From assembly GCF_945859705.1 (NCBI RefSeq), contig NC_079134.1, positions 51,762,402 to 51,826,401 on the forward strand: a stretch of DNA of 64,000 bases, in the 5' to 3' direction. Position 1 is the stretch's first letter; every line of letters begins with the position of its first letter. Source of the stretch: Episyrphus balteatus (Eukaryota > Arthropoda > Insecta > Diptera > Syrphidae). This document shows positions 11,446 through 22,221 of this stretch, in pieces. The notes below the pieces were generated by a model. That model did no database searches. It was not told the DNA's origin and saw nothing but the letters and a program-made list of their open reading frames with translations. The translations under genes were made by a program, and so were the position numbers.

Positions 11446-11814
11446 TTTTTAGAGAATAATATGGTACATGGTGAATTAGGATATTCCATGTGTGGACGGA
11501 AGTAAAAAAAAATTGTGAACTTTTGAATTCCATACAACCTAATCGATTTGACGGATGACCTATCCAAATAGCATTAAACTAAATTGTAGCTGTGGCAAAC
11601 ACATGGAACGTACCGCTCTAAAGGGTTAATATCAGAAATTCTGTTTGGCACTCAAATATTTTTTTCCTTTTTTGTTTATCCAGTTGTGGTACCCTTGACC
11701 TTTACAATTATCTATATTCAGTCCATTTTTTTTGTTAAATATTTAAAATATTTTCAGTTAGTCCTGCTCCGGTCGATTCATTGACTTGTCCAATAAAGTG
11801 CTCTTCAGTCTTAA

Positions 11815-12538
11815 GGGGTAATAACACCTTGTAAACCATGAAATCGAGCGTCATTTTCATCAGCGTATAAAACAAAGAAGAAATATTATTTTTTTTTGGT
11901 GTTTGTTTAGTTTAATTAAGTATATTAATAGGCAACAGAATAGGCTAATGTTAAATTTTTTAATGATGTGAAATTTTTTAAATGGCGGTGTAGTTCAGGA
12001 TGATAGTAAAATCCTGTGCTCCCATCGGGCGACCAACTAACTCCTACAGTTTTTAACCGATTGGGCTGAAATTTTGTGTGGAGCTTAGAAATACTATCCT
12101 CTAGTGAAGTACGTAGGGTTTTTTTGAAATATTAATTTTTAAAGAAATGGCATTAGTTTGAAAAAATTATTTCATTCCAAAAACAAAATTCATTGAAAAA
12201 AAGACCATAAAACCGCTAAATTTTAATATTTCAAAAAAATACTACGTACTAGAGAATAGTATTTTTAAGCTCCACACAAAATTTCAGCCCAATCGGGTAA
12301 AAACTATAGGAATTAGTTGTTCGCCCGATGGGAGCACAGGATTTTACTATCATCCTGAACTACACCGCCATTTAAAAAATTTCACATCATTAAAAAATTT
12401 AACACTAGCCTATTTTGTTACCTATTAATATACTTAATTAAACTAAACAAACACCAAAAGAAAATAATATTTCTTCTTTGTTTTATACGCTGATGAAAAT
12501 GACGCTCGATTTCATTGTTTACAAGGTGTTATTACCCC
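11815..12538. mobile_element. foldback (palindromic) element flanked by TTAA, 724 bp
   Basis: The left arm (about 11815-12141) is the reverse complement of the right arm (about 12217-12538) over nearly its whole length, with few mismatches and a loop of about 75 bp. The ends read GGGGTAATAACACCTTG and the reverse, with TTAA on each side (11811-11814, 12539-12542). This fits a TTAA-inserting (piggyBac-like) non-autonomous element. It lies to the right of the hAT transposase remnant. There is no coding frame. A transcript through it would fold into one long hairpin. Confidence 0.9.
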
Positions 12539-12924
12539 TTAAAAAGACACCTTGCTCTCTGTTGATATGTCAACAAATAGCAGTCAGCTGATGTGCAGTC
12601 AGCTATTACAGCGTAATATTTTGAGTTTTTTATTCGTTCAATTATTTCTTTTTCAACACTCTCCCCCATTAGCTCTATCAATTAATAGTCTCAGAAATAT
12701 TACATCTCATAGCCAATCTTAAATGTTCTTCCATCACTGGAACGAATTTAGCAGGTAATTTTACTGAAATTAATGGCGTCTTCCTCCTTCAAATTGGTAG
12801 GGCGAAAAATAGAAGCGCCTTTGAAAAAGTAAAATAGAAAAAAAATTGGGGAGCCTTTGTGACTAAAATATCAAAGACTTAGTTCTTCATATAGAGACTC
12901 TTGTAAATTGTTGCGCCCCTGGGG

Positions 12925-13430
12925 ACAGCTTTAACTGATTTCTGTAGTCCCCGATCCTCCAAAATTGTTCCAATTGCATCTAATTGAGTCTGAGGTTTAT
13001 GTGGGTTGAGTGCTGGAACACCAAGTATGACTTCAGTTGCAGAGATTAAAACTTGTAGTCTTTTGACTATCTTTCATGAGCTTTCCATCAAAATGTAAAA
13101 CAATAGCCTTCATTTCAATGCTTCTTGAAATTTCACGAATTTTCTGTGCACACGTATTTTTCTTCTCGCCTCCCAAATTGAATTCTTGTTAAAAGTTAGT
13201 GTTTCTAAATGAACTCCCAGAGCTGCTGCTATTGCCCCAACAACGAGATGAACAGCATCACTCTACATTAATCGAGTGCTGATCCTGCCACAACCTTACC
13301 GTCATTGAAAATATTGATCAATGATCATTCCCTCCTTCAACGGAATAAAAAGTAGATGGACTCGAGTTGGTGCTTTGACTAGGGTTATGTGACAGATCAT
13401 CGTCACTGGACGTCCACTTCATTGTTTGAA
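12925..13430 (-). pseudogene. remnant of a repeat-encoded protein (LHFDGK family)
   Basis: Minus-strand pieces in different frames give DAVHLVVGAIAAALGVH near 13250, IVLHFDGKLMKDSQ near 13090, then ISATEVILGVPALNPHKPQ and LDAIGTILEDRGLQKSVKAV, ending at about 12925. I recall this order (a basic segment, an L-H-x-DGK motif, then a G-V-P segment and a W/R-GL segment) from a protein family common in insect and aphid repeats, probably a DNA transposon protein, but I cannot name the superfamily. The match stops where a CAGGGGCGC-type hAT end begins, so it was probably cut by an insertion. Frameshifts make it non-functional. Confidence 0.5.
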
Positions 13431-13455
13431 CTGAAAGAACAGATAAATAAATTAA

Positions 13456-14260
13456 TTATAAACAGAAATTACTGATGTTGTGTAATATACATGCGGCGAA
13501 AATCGTTTTAACTGATGTAGTGATTTTGAGTTTCAGTCCCTTATCGAAAATATTTCTCCATCTGGTTTTCATCATACCAAAAGCACACTCAACTACATTC
13601 CTAGCTCTGCTGTGCGCAGTATTAAAATGTCGTTGGTGTGCATTTGGTACTTTGAAAGGAATAATAACTGGCACTGGTCTTAACCGACATGGGTAACCAC
13701 TATCCCCCAGCAAATGATAATTTGGGGGCGGATAGTTTCCACGTGCATAAAAAGGGCTCATCTTGACAACCTGTTAAAAAATTAGTTAGAAATTCATTAT
13801 TATCGTTATATTGTATTACCATAGTGTCATGAATCCAATGAATACATCCAACAAATACATTGTTGAATAAAAATTTGCTGTCAACAATAGCCTGGCACTG
13901 TATAGAATATAAGCCCTTACAATTCATGTACTCGTCATGTGTACTCACTGGGCATGTTATACGTATGTGTTTCCCCAATTGCCCCAATAGCATTTGCAAA
14001 AATGCTGGTTCTGGCACGTCTGCGGATCCTGGCAAGCTGCGGCCATCCAATACAAAAAGACGATGCTCTCGTACTCTTTGCACCAACCACCTTTCTCTTA
14101 TTTGGCATAAGCTCAAGGCTCAACTATTCTCTGAAAACTGCTCTCTACACTTGCTCGAATTGCCGTCAATAATGGATCGCACATCCTCCGAAGTTACTCG
14201 GAGTCGGCATCGCCAGAACTCCAAACGCTGTAAAAATATGAATATTTTTAATTAAATTTA
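13456..14260 (-). pseudogene. PIF/Harbinger transposase pseudogene
   Basis: The DDE domain of Harbinger transposase (DDE_Tnp_4, HARBI1-like) is readable from right to left. It contains AIGAIGETHTY (the usual GAIDGTH, with the first catalytic D lost), CKGLYSIQCQAIVDSKF, VHDTM-like WIHDTM, LLGDSGYP (second D present), and NVVECAFGMMKTRWRNIF (E present), ending with ACILHNIS and a stop at 13456. A GT-AG intron of 49 bp at 13771-13819 separates two of these pieces. There is a frameshift near 13930. The loss of the first D and the frameshift mark it as dead. No Harbinger ends were matched to it, though a Harbinger MITE lies 270 bp to its right. Confidence 0.88.
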
Positions 14261-14534
14261 CAGTCATAGGACATACAAATATAATATGGTATTATTTTTG
14301 TCTTCATGTTGTAATATGTAATATAATAAGGAATTAAAGAAAAATTTTAAAATAAACTTCATTATGAAATATACCGAGTTTTTACAACAATAAATAAATA
14401 AAAATGAAGCTACGCATTTCGGAAATTTATTTCATCATCGAGCTTTTAATGCTAATTTCAAGATTTTATTGAACAAATAAATCAATGATGAGTTGAGGAA
14501 TCAAATCACTGTTGTACAAATATAGAGCCCTTAA

Positions 14535-14744
14535 GGGCCAGTTGTACAAATATTTAATCCGTGGTTCAGCAACTTTTATCTTCTGAATACGGTGGTAAAA
14601 TTGATTTTTAGCACTGGTTCTAGGACCATATAGGTTGAAATAGTCAATTCCATCCTTGAACCAAACTTAATCCACTGCTAATCCGCCAAAATCGGCGAGT
14701 TAAATTCCTGATCCGAGACTGAACCACGTTTGTACAACTGGCCC
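14535..14744. mobile_element. PIF/Harbinger MITE, 210 bp
   Basis: The terminal inverted repeats GGGCCAGTTGTACAAA and TTTGTACAACTGGCCC match over all 16 bp. A 3-bp target TAA stands on both sides (14532-14534, 14745-14747), as PIF/Harbinger elements produce. GTGGTTCAG/CTGAACCAC continues the pairing further in. There is no coding capacity. A degenerate mirrored piece (TTGTACAAATATAGAGCCC) just left of it suggests a second, broken copy. Confidence 0.9.
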
Positions 14745-14747
14745 TAA

Positions 14748-17100
14748 GTTAGCCTTTCAGTATATTTTGTTTGAACCATTTCCTTTGGGACATCCTTTAT
14801 AATTTCCCAAAATCAAAGTCAAACAAATATTTTTTGGCGACAGCGAGAAGTTGAGGCAGGATTGGTTGGTTTTGAGAGTTTGAACTTAATCTCTCACTTC
14901 ACTAGATCAAAAAAATATCTTCAGCGGCAGGTTAGCTTTTCGAAGGAGAATTGATAAACACTTTAGAAATTTCCCTCACATTTCGTAGTGAGAGCTCCCG
15001 ATATAGTTTCAAAAAATCGTAAAGCCAATCATGTGCAGCTTTTTTTTTAATTTCTCAACTTGGTGGGCAAGTTATGTTATTCGCTTTGACAAAGGTATGT
15101 ATGTACAAATGTCTTAAAAGTTTCATAAGATAATCCATATGCGTAAAATGAACATTTTTACATAGGTATCCTATTAATGCTATTTCTTGCAACTTCGTAT
15201 GGGTTTGTCGAGCACCGAGCAGTTTATTTTGACTGAAAGGCGAAATCTTTGTCACTAATTTCATTGCCCAAATCCGACCAGTCTTTTCTCCCATTTCATA
15301 TGCATTATCAACGTGGTTCTATGGACTCTATTGACAGCTGCCTTTAAAATTTTTTTTTGGGACTGTCTGAAAAAGCTCTTCTCTTCTCACTTTGTCTTCA
15401 TTAATCGCACTTTTATTTGTCAGCTTATCCTACTTGGCCACCTTTGTTGTGAACCTGGAGTCAACATTTATTTGTATGTCTTCTTAAGCAATTGTAGACA
15501 AAATTTTAAAAAAATGTATCCTTTTCGTTCTCAATATATATTGTAAATACTAAAATTAAGTGTAGTCCATAATTAACGATTTTGTTTTGGTGCTTACGAC
15601 AAATCGTCAGAAAGGTCTCGATATGTACCCTAATATTAGGTATTAATTAAATGTCACGAAGGCCATTTTTTATTCATTTGCCAATTTTGAACGATGAAAG
15701 CTACGAAGCCTTTCCACTAAAAACAATAGGTTTTGGCCAAATGAACTTCTTTTTTTTTTTGGTGGTGTTCTTGATTTGTTTTTTCAAAAAAAAGGATTAT
15801 TTTCGAATTATTTTTCCCCCAAAAAAAATCAGCTTAGTTTTAATAAAAATTCAATTACCTATATACTCTCAATATTAAAAAAAATGACGCAATTCAATTT
15901 TTAATCAACACTGCAGTGATATTATTTAAAATATATTTTTCATTTAATACTAAGCAAATAGAAAAAAATAAATACTCGTACAATCCAATTTGTGGCCTTA
16001 ATCAAAACTGCACACACAAACAGATATACTATGTATGCTTTGCATTTAAAATATTCTATTGTCTTCTGTTATTAGGAGACCCGTTTTTTTTTTAGTTTCA
16101 AATGCATGCATAGATATTGCATTTGTTCATTGTGAATATAGATATGAGCCTGGTGCCAGGAACCAGGACTATTCTCAATTTTGTCCCACTGCACAGATTT
16201 TGTTTCAGTTTTTTTTTTTTTGCTATATATTTTTTTTGTGAACAGTGTATACTCGGGCAGAAAAACCACTTAATTTGGAATAAAATTGAAAAATACTATC
16301 TCGGCTAACATAGCATAAAGTTAAATTCGCTTTGTTACTCTGGGTGTGTGCATAGGCAAGAGTCCATGTAAATTGGGTAATAGAAGCTAGAAGCGCATTT
16401 TACATGCAGAAGCAAATATATAGTAGACCGACCGAAGCTGGGATTGAATTCTTACTATTCTGGAAATTCCTCTGATATTTAAACCACCATATATACATAA
16501 ATAAAAATGTCGTAACCACATATTGCACCATCTGTTGTCTGTATAGTCCTCTGGGGCTAGGAATTTTTTTTTATTTTTAAAGAATCCCTAAACAAATACT
16601 CTAGTGATAGAGTTTGCAATTTCATTTAGAATATTTGTTTATATAAATTTGAAAGGATAGTCCATTGTTTGCTTTTTGGAGTTCTTCTCTTAGTTATGTG
16701 CCGTAGTTTTTCATGAAACTCAAGACACAGATGCAACTGATTGACTTACTTTTTGAAGAAAGCACAGGTATTTGTTTTTCATTTTAGAAAAAAAAAAATT
16801 CTTAATTAGAATTTTCACTAACGTATTCCAGAAATTAGTTTGCTATACCAATACGAAACCATATTTTTGAAATTGTTTTATTACTTTTTTATATTTTAAG
16901 ATACTTAAAGGTACCAACTATTTACCTAAAAACAATAAAATTCCCTTATTGAGCTGTTTTACCAAGAAATCTTATTAAAATCAAAGATGTTGTTCCATAG
17001 ACATTTACACTTTCTTATAGAAAAAAATCTTAAATTTTTAATTAATTTTGGTCACTTCTACTTGGTGGAGATTCATATTTGTTTTAGGACAAATCAATTA
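14748..17100. other. AT-rich stretch, no gene recognised
   Basis: Many short frames occur (15055-15294, 15313-15546, 15651-15878, 16059-16308) but each is low-complexity or hydrophobic with no motif. No element ends were recognised. Confidence 0.4.
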
Positions 17101-17109
17101 ATTGTTTTA

Positions 17110-17185
17110 TAAATTCCCACTTTGATAAGGAGAGAGCGTAACAGCTGTTTCGGCACACAGTACCTTCATCAGACTGAAGCCTGCC
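17110..17185 (-). mobile_element. Penelope-like 3' end with hammerhead-core-like motif
   Basis: On the minus strand, CTGATGAAG (17164-17172) is followed by a short pairable segment and GCCGAAACAGCTGTT. The conserved words CTGATGA and GAAAC are the two core strands of a hammerhead ribozyme, known from Penelope-like element repeats. The Harbinger element at 17189 interrupts the sequence immediately upstream. Its minus-strand continuation is found beyond 21023. Confidence 0.5.
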
Positions 17186-17873
17186 TTAAGGCCCCAACCC
17201 ATAGAATCCGTTGCGTCCGTTCCGTCAATCCATCAGTTGAAGTTGAAGGATTCCATCAGTTGAAGTTGAAGGATGGGACAGAAAGGGGTGACCCATAGAA
17301 TACGTCGTATGACGGATTGCTTTTTGACAGCTCACTTCAAATTCCTAGGTGTGTTCGATTTTTTTTCGCTGAATGTGCTCTAAGGAAGTTCTGAAACAAT
17401 TTTTAAGAATTATCGTTGCTCTTTTTTTGTAAAATAAAAGGGAATTTCTGATATTTTCTGATGTAAACAACTTTTAAGAGTTAAGTTATAACCACAATGG
17501 TCATTTTTTGCAAAAAGTGAGAAATTTACAAAAATAAAAAAAATTTTTTTCTAGCGCAATTTGTACTCTAAGTTGTCGTTATTATTTTTCTTTTATTAAA
17601 TAAAATGCACGAATAGATCTTACTAGGTACTTGCTCTTCAGAACTCACCCATTGGTTTATATGCCTAGCGACACATTGGCATTATAAATTGTCGGACTCA
17701 CTGTTTTCTTATTGTTTATCTTTGTAATGTCATGTTTGATTGTTAATCGGGCTTGACTTTTTTGTTTACAAATTCACAATTTGGCAAAGTACCTTTTTAT
17801 GACCCTAGTGTAAGTTTTAAATTTTATTTGTCTTGGTAAATCGAAGAGTTATATGCTTTGTATTTTTTTATAG

Positions 17874-18833
17874 ATATTTGGCTCATGGAGGTAGCAAACA
17901 ACTATACTCAATGTCGTTTAAAATGGGACTGACAAGTGTCAAGAGAATAGTGAATAAAACATGCGAAGATCTCTGGAATTCACTAGGTCATATATACTTG
18001 TCAGTTCCAACACAAACGGAATGGAGTAGAATATCGAAAGATTTTTATACGATGTGGAATATGCCCAATTGTTTAGGAGCCATCGATGGGAAACATATTA
18101 ATATAACCTGTCCAGCAAACTCCGGATCGATGTTTTATAATTACAAGGGGACATATTCCATTGTATTATTAGGCATTTGTGATGCTAACTACACATTCAC
18201 GGGAATTGACCTTGGTGCATATGGTTCCCAAAGTGATGGTGGTGTTCTATGGCACTCCGATTTTGGAAAGAAACTTTTTAATGGGAATTTGGGAGTGCCG
18301 TAAGATAGTACTCTACCACATTCAGATGTGAAGTTTCCGCATTATTTTGTTGGAGATGAAGCATTTCCATTAAAAACATTTTTAATGCGCCCGTACCCAG
18401 GTATAAATTACGAATTCTTCTAGATTATGTTATTAATTATATATCGTATAATTTAGGTGACCATTTACCATATGACCGAGAAAATTTTAATAAACGCCTT
18501 TCAAGAGCCAGGCGTGTAATTGAAAATGCCTTTGGGATTTTGGTGTCACGGTGGAGGATACTTCTAAACCCGCTTCAAATGAGTCCGGAATCCGCGGAAA
18601 AAATTGTTAAAGCCGCAGTTTTACAGCATAATTTTATTAAAATGCACGATGCCACCTATATACCGCCTGAATATGTTGACAGGTATGAAGGGGAAGAAGT
18701 TATCAATGGCCTGTGGCGAAGTGATGTTGATCCGTTGGAAAGGCCAAGAAGAATTTTCTCAAATAACGCATCAAAGGATGCGTTCAAATTGAGAGACCAA
18801 CTGAAAGAATATCTTTTAAATGATGTTATTTGA
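17874..18833 (+). pseudogene. Harbinger transposase, nearly intact, one nonsense codon
   Basis: This is a DDE_Tnp_4 nuclease that would excise and insert the surrounding element. Visible in order are YLAHGGSKQLYSMSF (helix-turn-helix-like start), NCLGAIDGKHINI (first D), YKGTYSIVLLGICDANY, FVGDEAFPLKTFLMRPYPG (second D), a 56-bp GT-AG intron at 18401-18456, and RRVIENAFGILVSRWRIL (E). A final HNF and acidic tail lead to a stop at 18831. All three catalytic residues are present. The exon begins at an acceptor TTTTTATAG ending at 17873. The upstream exon with the start codon was not recognised in 17320-17830, so the N-terminus may be deleted. A TAA at 18301-18303 follows GNLGVP, where relatives usually have an acidic residue, and is probably a single-base nonsense change. 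Confidence 0.9.
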
Positions 18834-19099
18834 AATTTAAATATGTGTATATGTATGTATATGTAAAAGTAAAGAGCAAAAAATAGAAGTTTAACAAAAG
18901 TTTAAATTATTTTTATTTGGTTAATTATCAGCATTTGGGTTTAACAATCTTAAAATACTTCTCTAAATTTAACAGCCTTTGTTTTTTTTAGTTATTATTA
19001 ATAAGGTACATTTACAGTATTATTTGATACATTTTTTTCTACTAAGACAATAACAGACAAAGTTTTTGAACACATTTTCCAAATTAATTAAATTAATAT

Positions 19100-19918
19100 T
19101 TATAAGTCTTGATCTCCTTGAATCTCATTGAAGACAATGTTGAGCAGCTCAATTTTCAGATCGTCTTGGCGCCGCTCTGGCAATTGTACCAAATACCCAT
19201 CGAGAACTTTCAAAAAATCAGCATTACGGCTCACGTTTTCCTCTCTCTCTGCCCTCTCCGTTTTCACAGAAATGATGTTTTGAACAGCTCCCATCAAAGC
19301 CTATTAAATATAGTGAAGAGCAATACAATAACAAAATATAGAAATTTTACATATATATATATTTGTACCTGCATCGAATCTTTCACTCCGAGTACTCGTC
19401 ATCCTTTTTCTTTTTTGGTCGTCTCGAGGACACTGATGGCATGTCCGTTGATGACAGGCTCTCATTCAGCTGGCTGCAGCCCCCTGAAACACTTGGAAGT
19501 TGCGTTTTAGATGAAGCCACTTTAGCAGGAGCATTGGGTATATCATCCGAAGCCTCACCTTGTGTTGGTTGAGGTCCTAGAAAATTTATGGTACCTTTAC
19601 ATTGTGAAAAATAAAAAAAAAATGAAACCTGACTTCGGCTTGCGGCACAATTCTTTGAGAAACCGATCTCTCAAAGACCTCCATCTTTTTATGCAGACCT
19701 CTTCTGAAAAATGATAAAGCATAATATAAAATTTCTATTTAAAAGCAAGATACATATATATATATATTATATATATATATATTACCTTCGGTGTGGACAG
19801 CAGTTGACACTGCTATCCATGCTTTTTCCTTCAAGAGCTTATTCCTGTATGAAGGAAGGTATTTGTTGTACAGACATGGATGGTCTTTGATGGCTTTGAT
19901 TAATGCTTCTTCAAACAT
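19100..19918 (-). CDS. Harbinger-associated MADF-BESS protein
   Basis: This is the second gene of the element; in Harbinger systems a Myb/MADF-type partner binds the ends and brings the transposase into the nucleus. Four exons are proposed: 19786-19918 (starts MFEEALIKAIKDHP, the start of a MADF domain), 19629-19703 (KRWRSLRDRF, its conserved middle), 19369-19576 (Ser/Pro-rich linker with a basic RRPKKKK patch, a likely nuclear signal) and 19100-19300 (FLKVLDGYLVQLPERR, a BESS motif, then stop). All introns have GT-AG ends; the first contains a (TA)n run. Reading across exon 3 meets a TGA shortly before its donor, and the frame needed for exon 4 is offset. So there is either a small frameshift near 19385 or the true junction differs. 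The length of about 205 residues suits the family. Confidence 0.85.
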
Positions 19919-21164
19919 CTAAACAAAAATATTTGTTTTTATTTATAAAAAGTTAATCAAATTCTACTCACCTTAAAAAATTGTTGAAAAATATTTTTTG
20001 TTTCGGCAAATGTGCAAACCACAATTGTTTAATGACTGAATGAATGAATGTTCGTTGATAGTGCGTTCCATTATGCATCGTTCTTTTTTTCATCGTAAAA
20101 TATGAATATATATATATTTATATTTTTTTCTCGCTACCGCAATTTTTGTAAGAAAGAGTACTCAAATTGTTCTTTTCAACAAAAAATATGTTTTTCTGCA
20201 TCATTTGTCTTAATTTTCCGGTCGGAAAAACTATCGAAAAATGCGTTTGAAAATTTTCACTTTGGTACTTTTTCACTTTTTGAGCCAATGTAGTTAAGGC
20301 TTTCAGCCTAGTACGCAGCTGAAGCGAAGCGAAATTTTGCATATAAAATTTCGTTAACAAAATCTTGAACGAAATTAAATTTGTTTTGTTTTTGCTCCCA
20401 AAGTTATTTTCTGATGTTTTTTCTCGAATTTTTTGTTTTGTACTTTTATAATTTTTACTTTGCTATAATATCCGATGTTATTTTTTCGTTAAAATGTTCG
20501 CTGTTGACTCTAGAGACTTCAAAATTTTTCGTTTCACTTCAGCTGAGTACTAGGCTTTACGTTTAAATTTGCACAAGCTCTTCATATAATATATTCCTTA
20601 AAGCAAAAGGTTTAAATATTTGTGTTTTAACATTTTAAGGGTATTCATGGTGAATTCACATATCTAATTAAATTCAGACATAAAATAGGGAGTTAAATGT
20701 TACTTTTATTACAATTAATTCACTAATGAATACTGAAATTTCACAACTCATAAAATCGGAGAAGAAAAGAACGCAGTTCATTTAGTTCTGAAATTCCCCG
20801 GTGTGCACTCTCAAACAGAAAAATGAACAGATCTATTGTTGACAACCAATGTCAAACCATACGACGGATGAAAAAGTAGAAAGTTGGGCAACTTCTTCCG
20901 TCGAAACCGTCCGTCTCCGTCGCTTATGGGTCGCTTCCCATAAGAACGTGTGTCATTTATCGAGCTGTCAGTCAAAAACTTCGGCGGAACGGACGCAACG
21001 GATTCTATGGGTTGGGCCCTTTAGGCACGGAATCATTTGATTCGATCACTTGCATAGATGTTTGAGGATCCCATTTAAAAAAGGTATGCAGACAGATATA
21101 TAGGACATGAGATATTCTATTTTGAATTTACTTAAGCACACCTGGAACAATTCTTAACTGTCTG

Positions 21165-21450
21165 AAGATTTCTTTCTTCGAAAATTCACTGTCAAGAGTG
21201 CCTCTAAACAAATATTCTGGAGCGATCGAATCGATCGCAGGTTCAACAATACGTCTGAACTTTTGCCACAAAAAACAAATTTTTTTACAATTTACCTATA
21301 CATATGTACTTCTCGTAAGGACATGTCGCTCTCCCATTCCCTGTTTTTTTTTTGTTGGCCATTTAATTTGTATGCTCGTTCTAAGCTCTTCCACTTGGTT
21401 AAAATTTGTACCTTGTTCATTCATTTTGACGGTAATATACTCCCAACTTT
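21165..21450 (-). pseudogene. possible Myb/SANT (zeste-like) fragment
   Basis: Minus-strand pieces in different frames give NFNQVEELRTSIQIKWPTKK followed by GMGERHVLTRSTY, and further on IVEPAIDSIAPEYLFRG. The pattern of an Asn before a T-x-x-Q-x-x-x-x-W segment resembles the DNA-binding domain of zeste-like regulators often carried by insect transposons. The match is weak and the frames are broken, so the family is a guess. Confidence 0.3.
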
Positions 21451-21617
21451 TCGTTTTGGTTTTCAATGCAACATTTTTTTCTAAATCCTTATTAATGTAA
21501 ATGAGAAAGAGACAGTTACATCTATCACATTTATTTTAATTTTTCGTAATGTTTTTGTAGTCTTCAACTACTCTTTTAAATTAATTAATTTCAATGTTTT
21601 TCTTTATCGACATTTGT

Positions 21618-21665
21618 TAGAGGAACAGATAAGCGTGTCCGAAGATAATGAGTTTATTGGTGATT
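21618..21665. repeat. short copy of the 31-32 kb repeat
   Basis: GGAACAGATAAGCG followed by TCCGAAG and TAATGAGTTT is shared with 31687 and 32231, with a TTTATCGAC-like lead. It is a dispersed third copy of the tandem duplication described at 31488-32575. Confidence 0.6.
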
Positions 21666-21889
21666 ATTTATTTATATTATTTTCCTATGGATGGCCCATA
21701 TTGTATATACCTACAGTTTTACACAACCATTTTTTCAAACCAACCGATTGAAAATTAGGCTCAGTAAATTCCTACTTGCCTACATATTGGGTTTGCCTTG
21801 ACTCTTTTGGATAAGTATGCGTGAAAAGTCGGACGCTTTTGACTAAGTATGCGTGAAAACAATGTGGTTACACTGAGTGTGTATTTCAC

Positions 21890-22221
21890 AATAAAAAAGA
21901 AATTACAACAACACGAAATATACAAATAGGGTTTTGCGGGGTAAAATGTACGAAAGTTTCCGATCTCCTCCTGCTCCTGGGTATCTCTGGTTTTGACTAG
22001 TGCTGGTGGATGGTTGTTGGCGAGTCGGCAGTTTGGTAGAAAATCGCCTTGTTGCTATTAGGTTGCATGGCTGTTGGTAGGTTGATGGTTTCTCGGGTCG
22101 TTTTAGCTCGATTGGTTCCGGGTCGGTTTGGATATGTTGCTTTTTGGGATGAATGGGTTTTGAGCTTCCATTTTATTTATCTCTGAAATTTTAATGATTG
22201 ATGTTTGAACGTAAGCACGTA
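21890..22221 (-). pseudogene. downstream part of a Ty3/gypsy-like pol remnant
   Basis: If the element at 22222-24470 is removed, the minus-strand frame from 24473 onward continues here for about 14 codons to a TAA at 22177-22179, consistent with the end of a pol frame. Beyond the stop, a Pro/Gln/Ser-rich segment (ATGG near 22170, then PTRNQSS and QQPSTSTSQNQ-like pieces) follows in broken frames and could be non-domain tail or a following gene. The support is the continuity, not a recognised domain in this half. Confidence 0.4.

Larger units (their letters stand above)
17189..21020. mobile_element. PIF/Harbinger element with two genes, 3832 bp
   Basis: The 36-bp terminal inverted repeats (AGGCCCCAACCCATAGAATC and onward against AGGGCCCAACCCATAGAATC and onward) differ at one base. 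TTA stands on both sides (17186-17188, 21021-21023), the target duplication of PIF/Harbinger. It carries a transposase on + and a MADF-BESS gene on -, convergent with about 270 bp between their ends. The left subterminal zone has a 24-bp direct repeat containing CCATCAGTTGAAGTTGAAGG. An internal copy of CCCATAGAAT near 17291 and an inverted CCCATAAG near 20935 may be additional transposase-binding sites. Low terminal divergence implies recent activity. Confidence 0.95.

Noticed and set aside
12901..12925. right end of the hAT element starting at 10093
   Set aside because: TTGCGCCCCTG looks like a hAT end, but the flanking GGGACAGC does not match GCCTCGTG at the left, and the two termini differ too much to be declared a pair.
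13860..14255. 131-codon + frame
   Set aside because: It is the opposite strand of the Harbinger transposase remnant, whose DDE motifs are on the minus strand.
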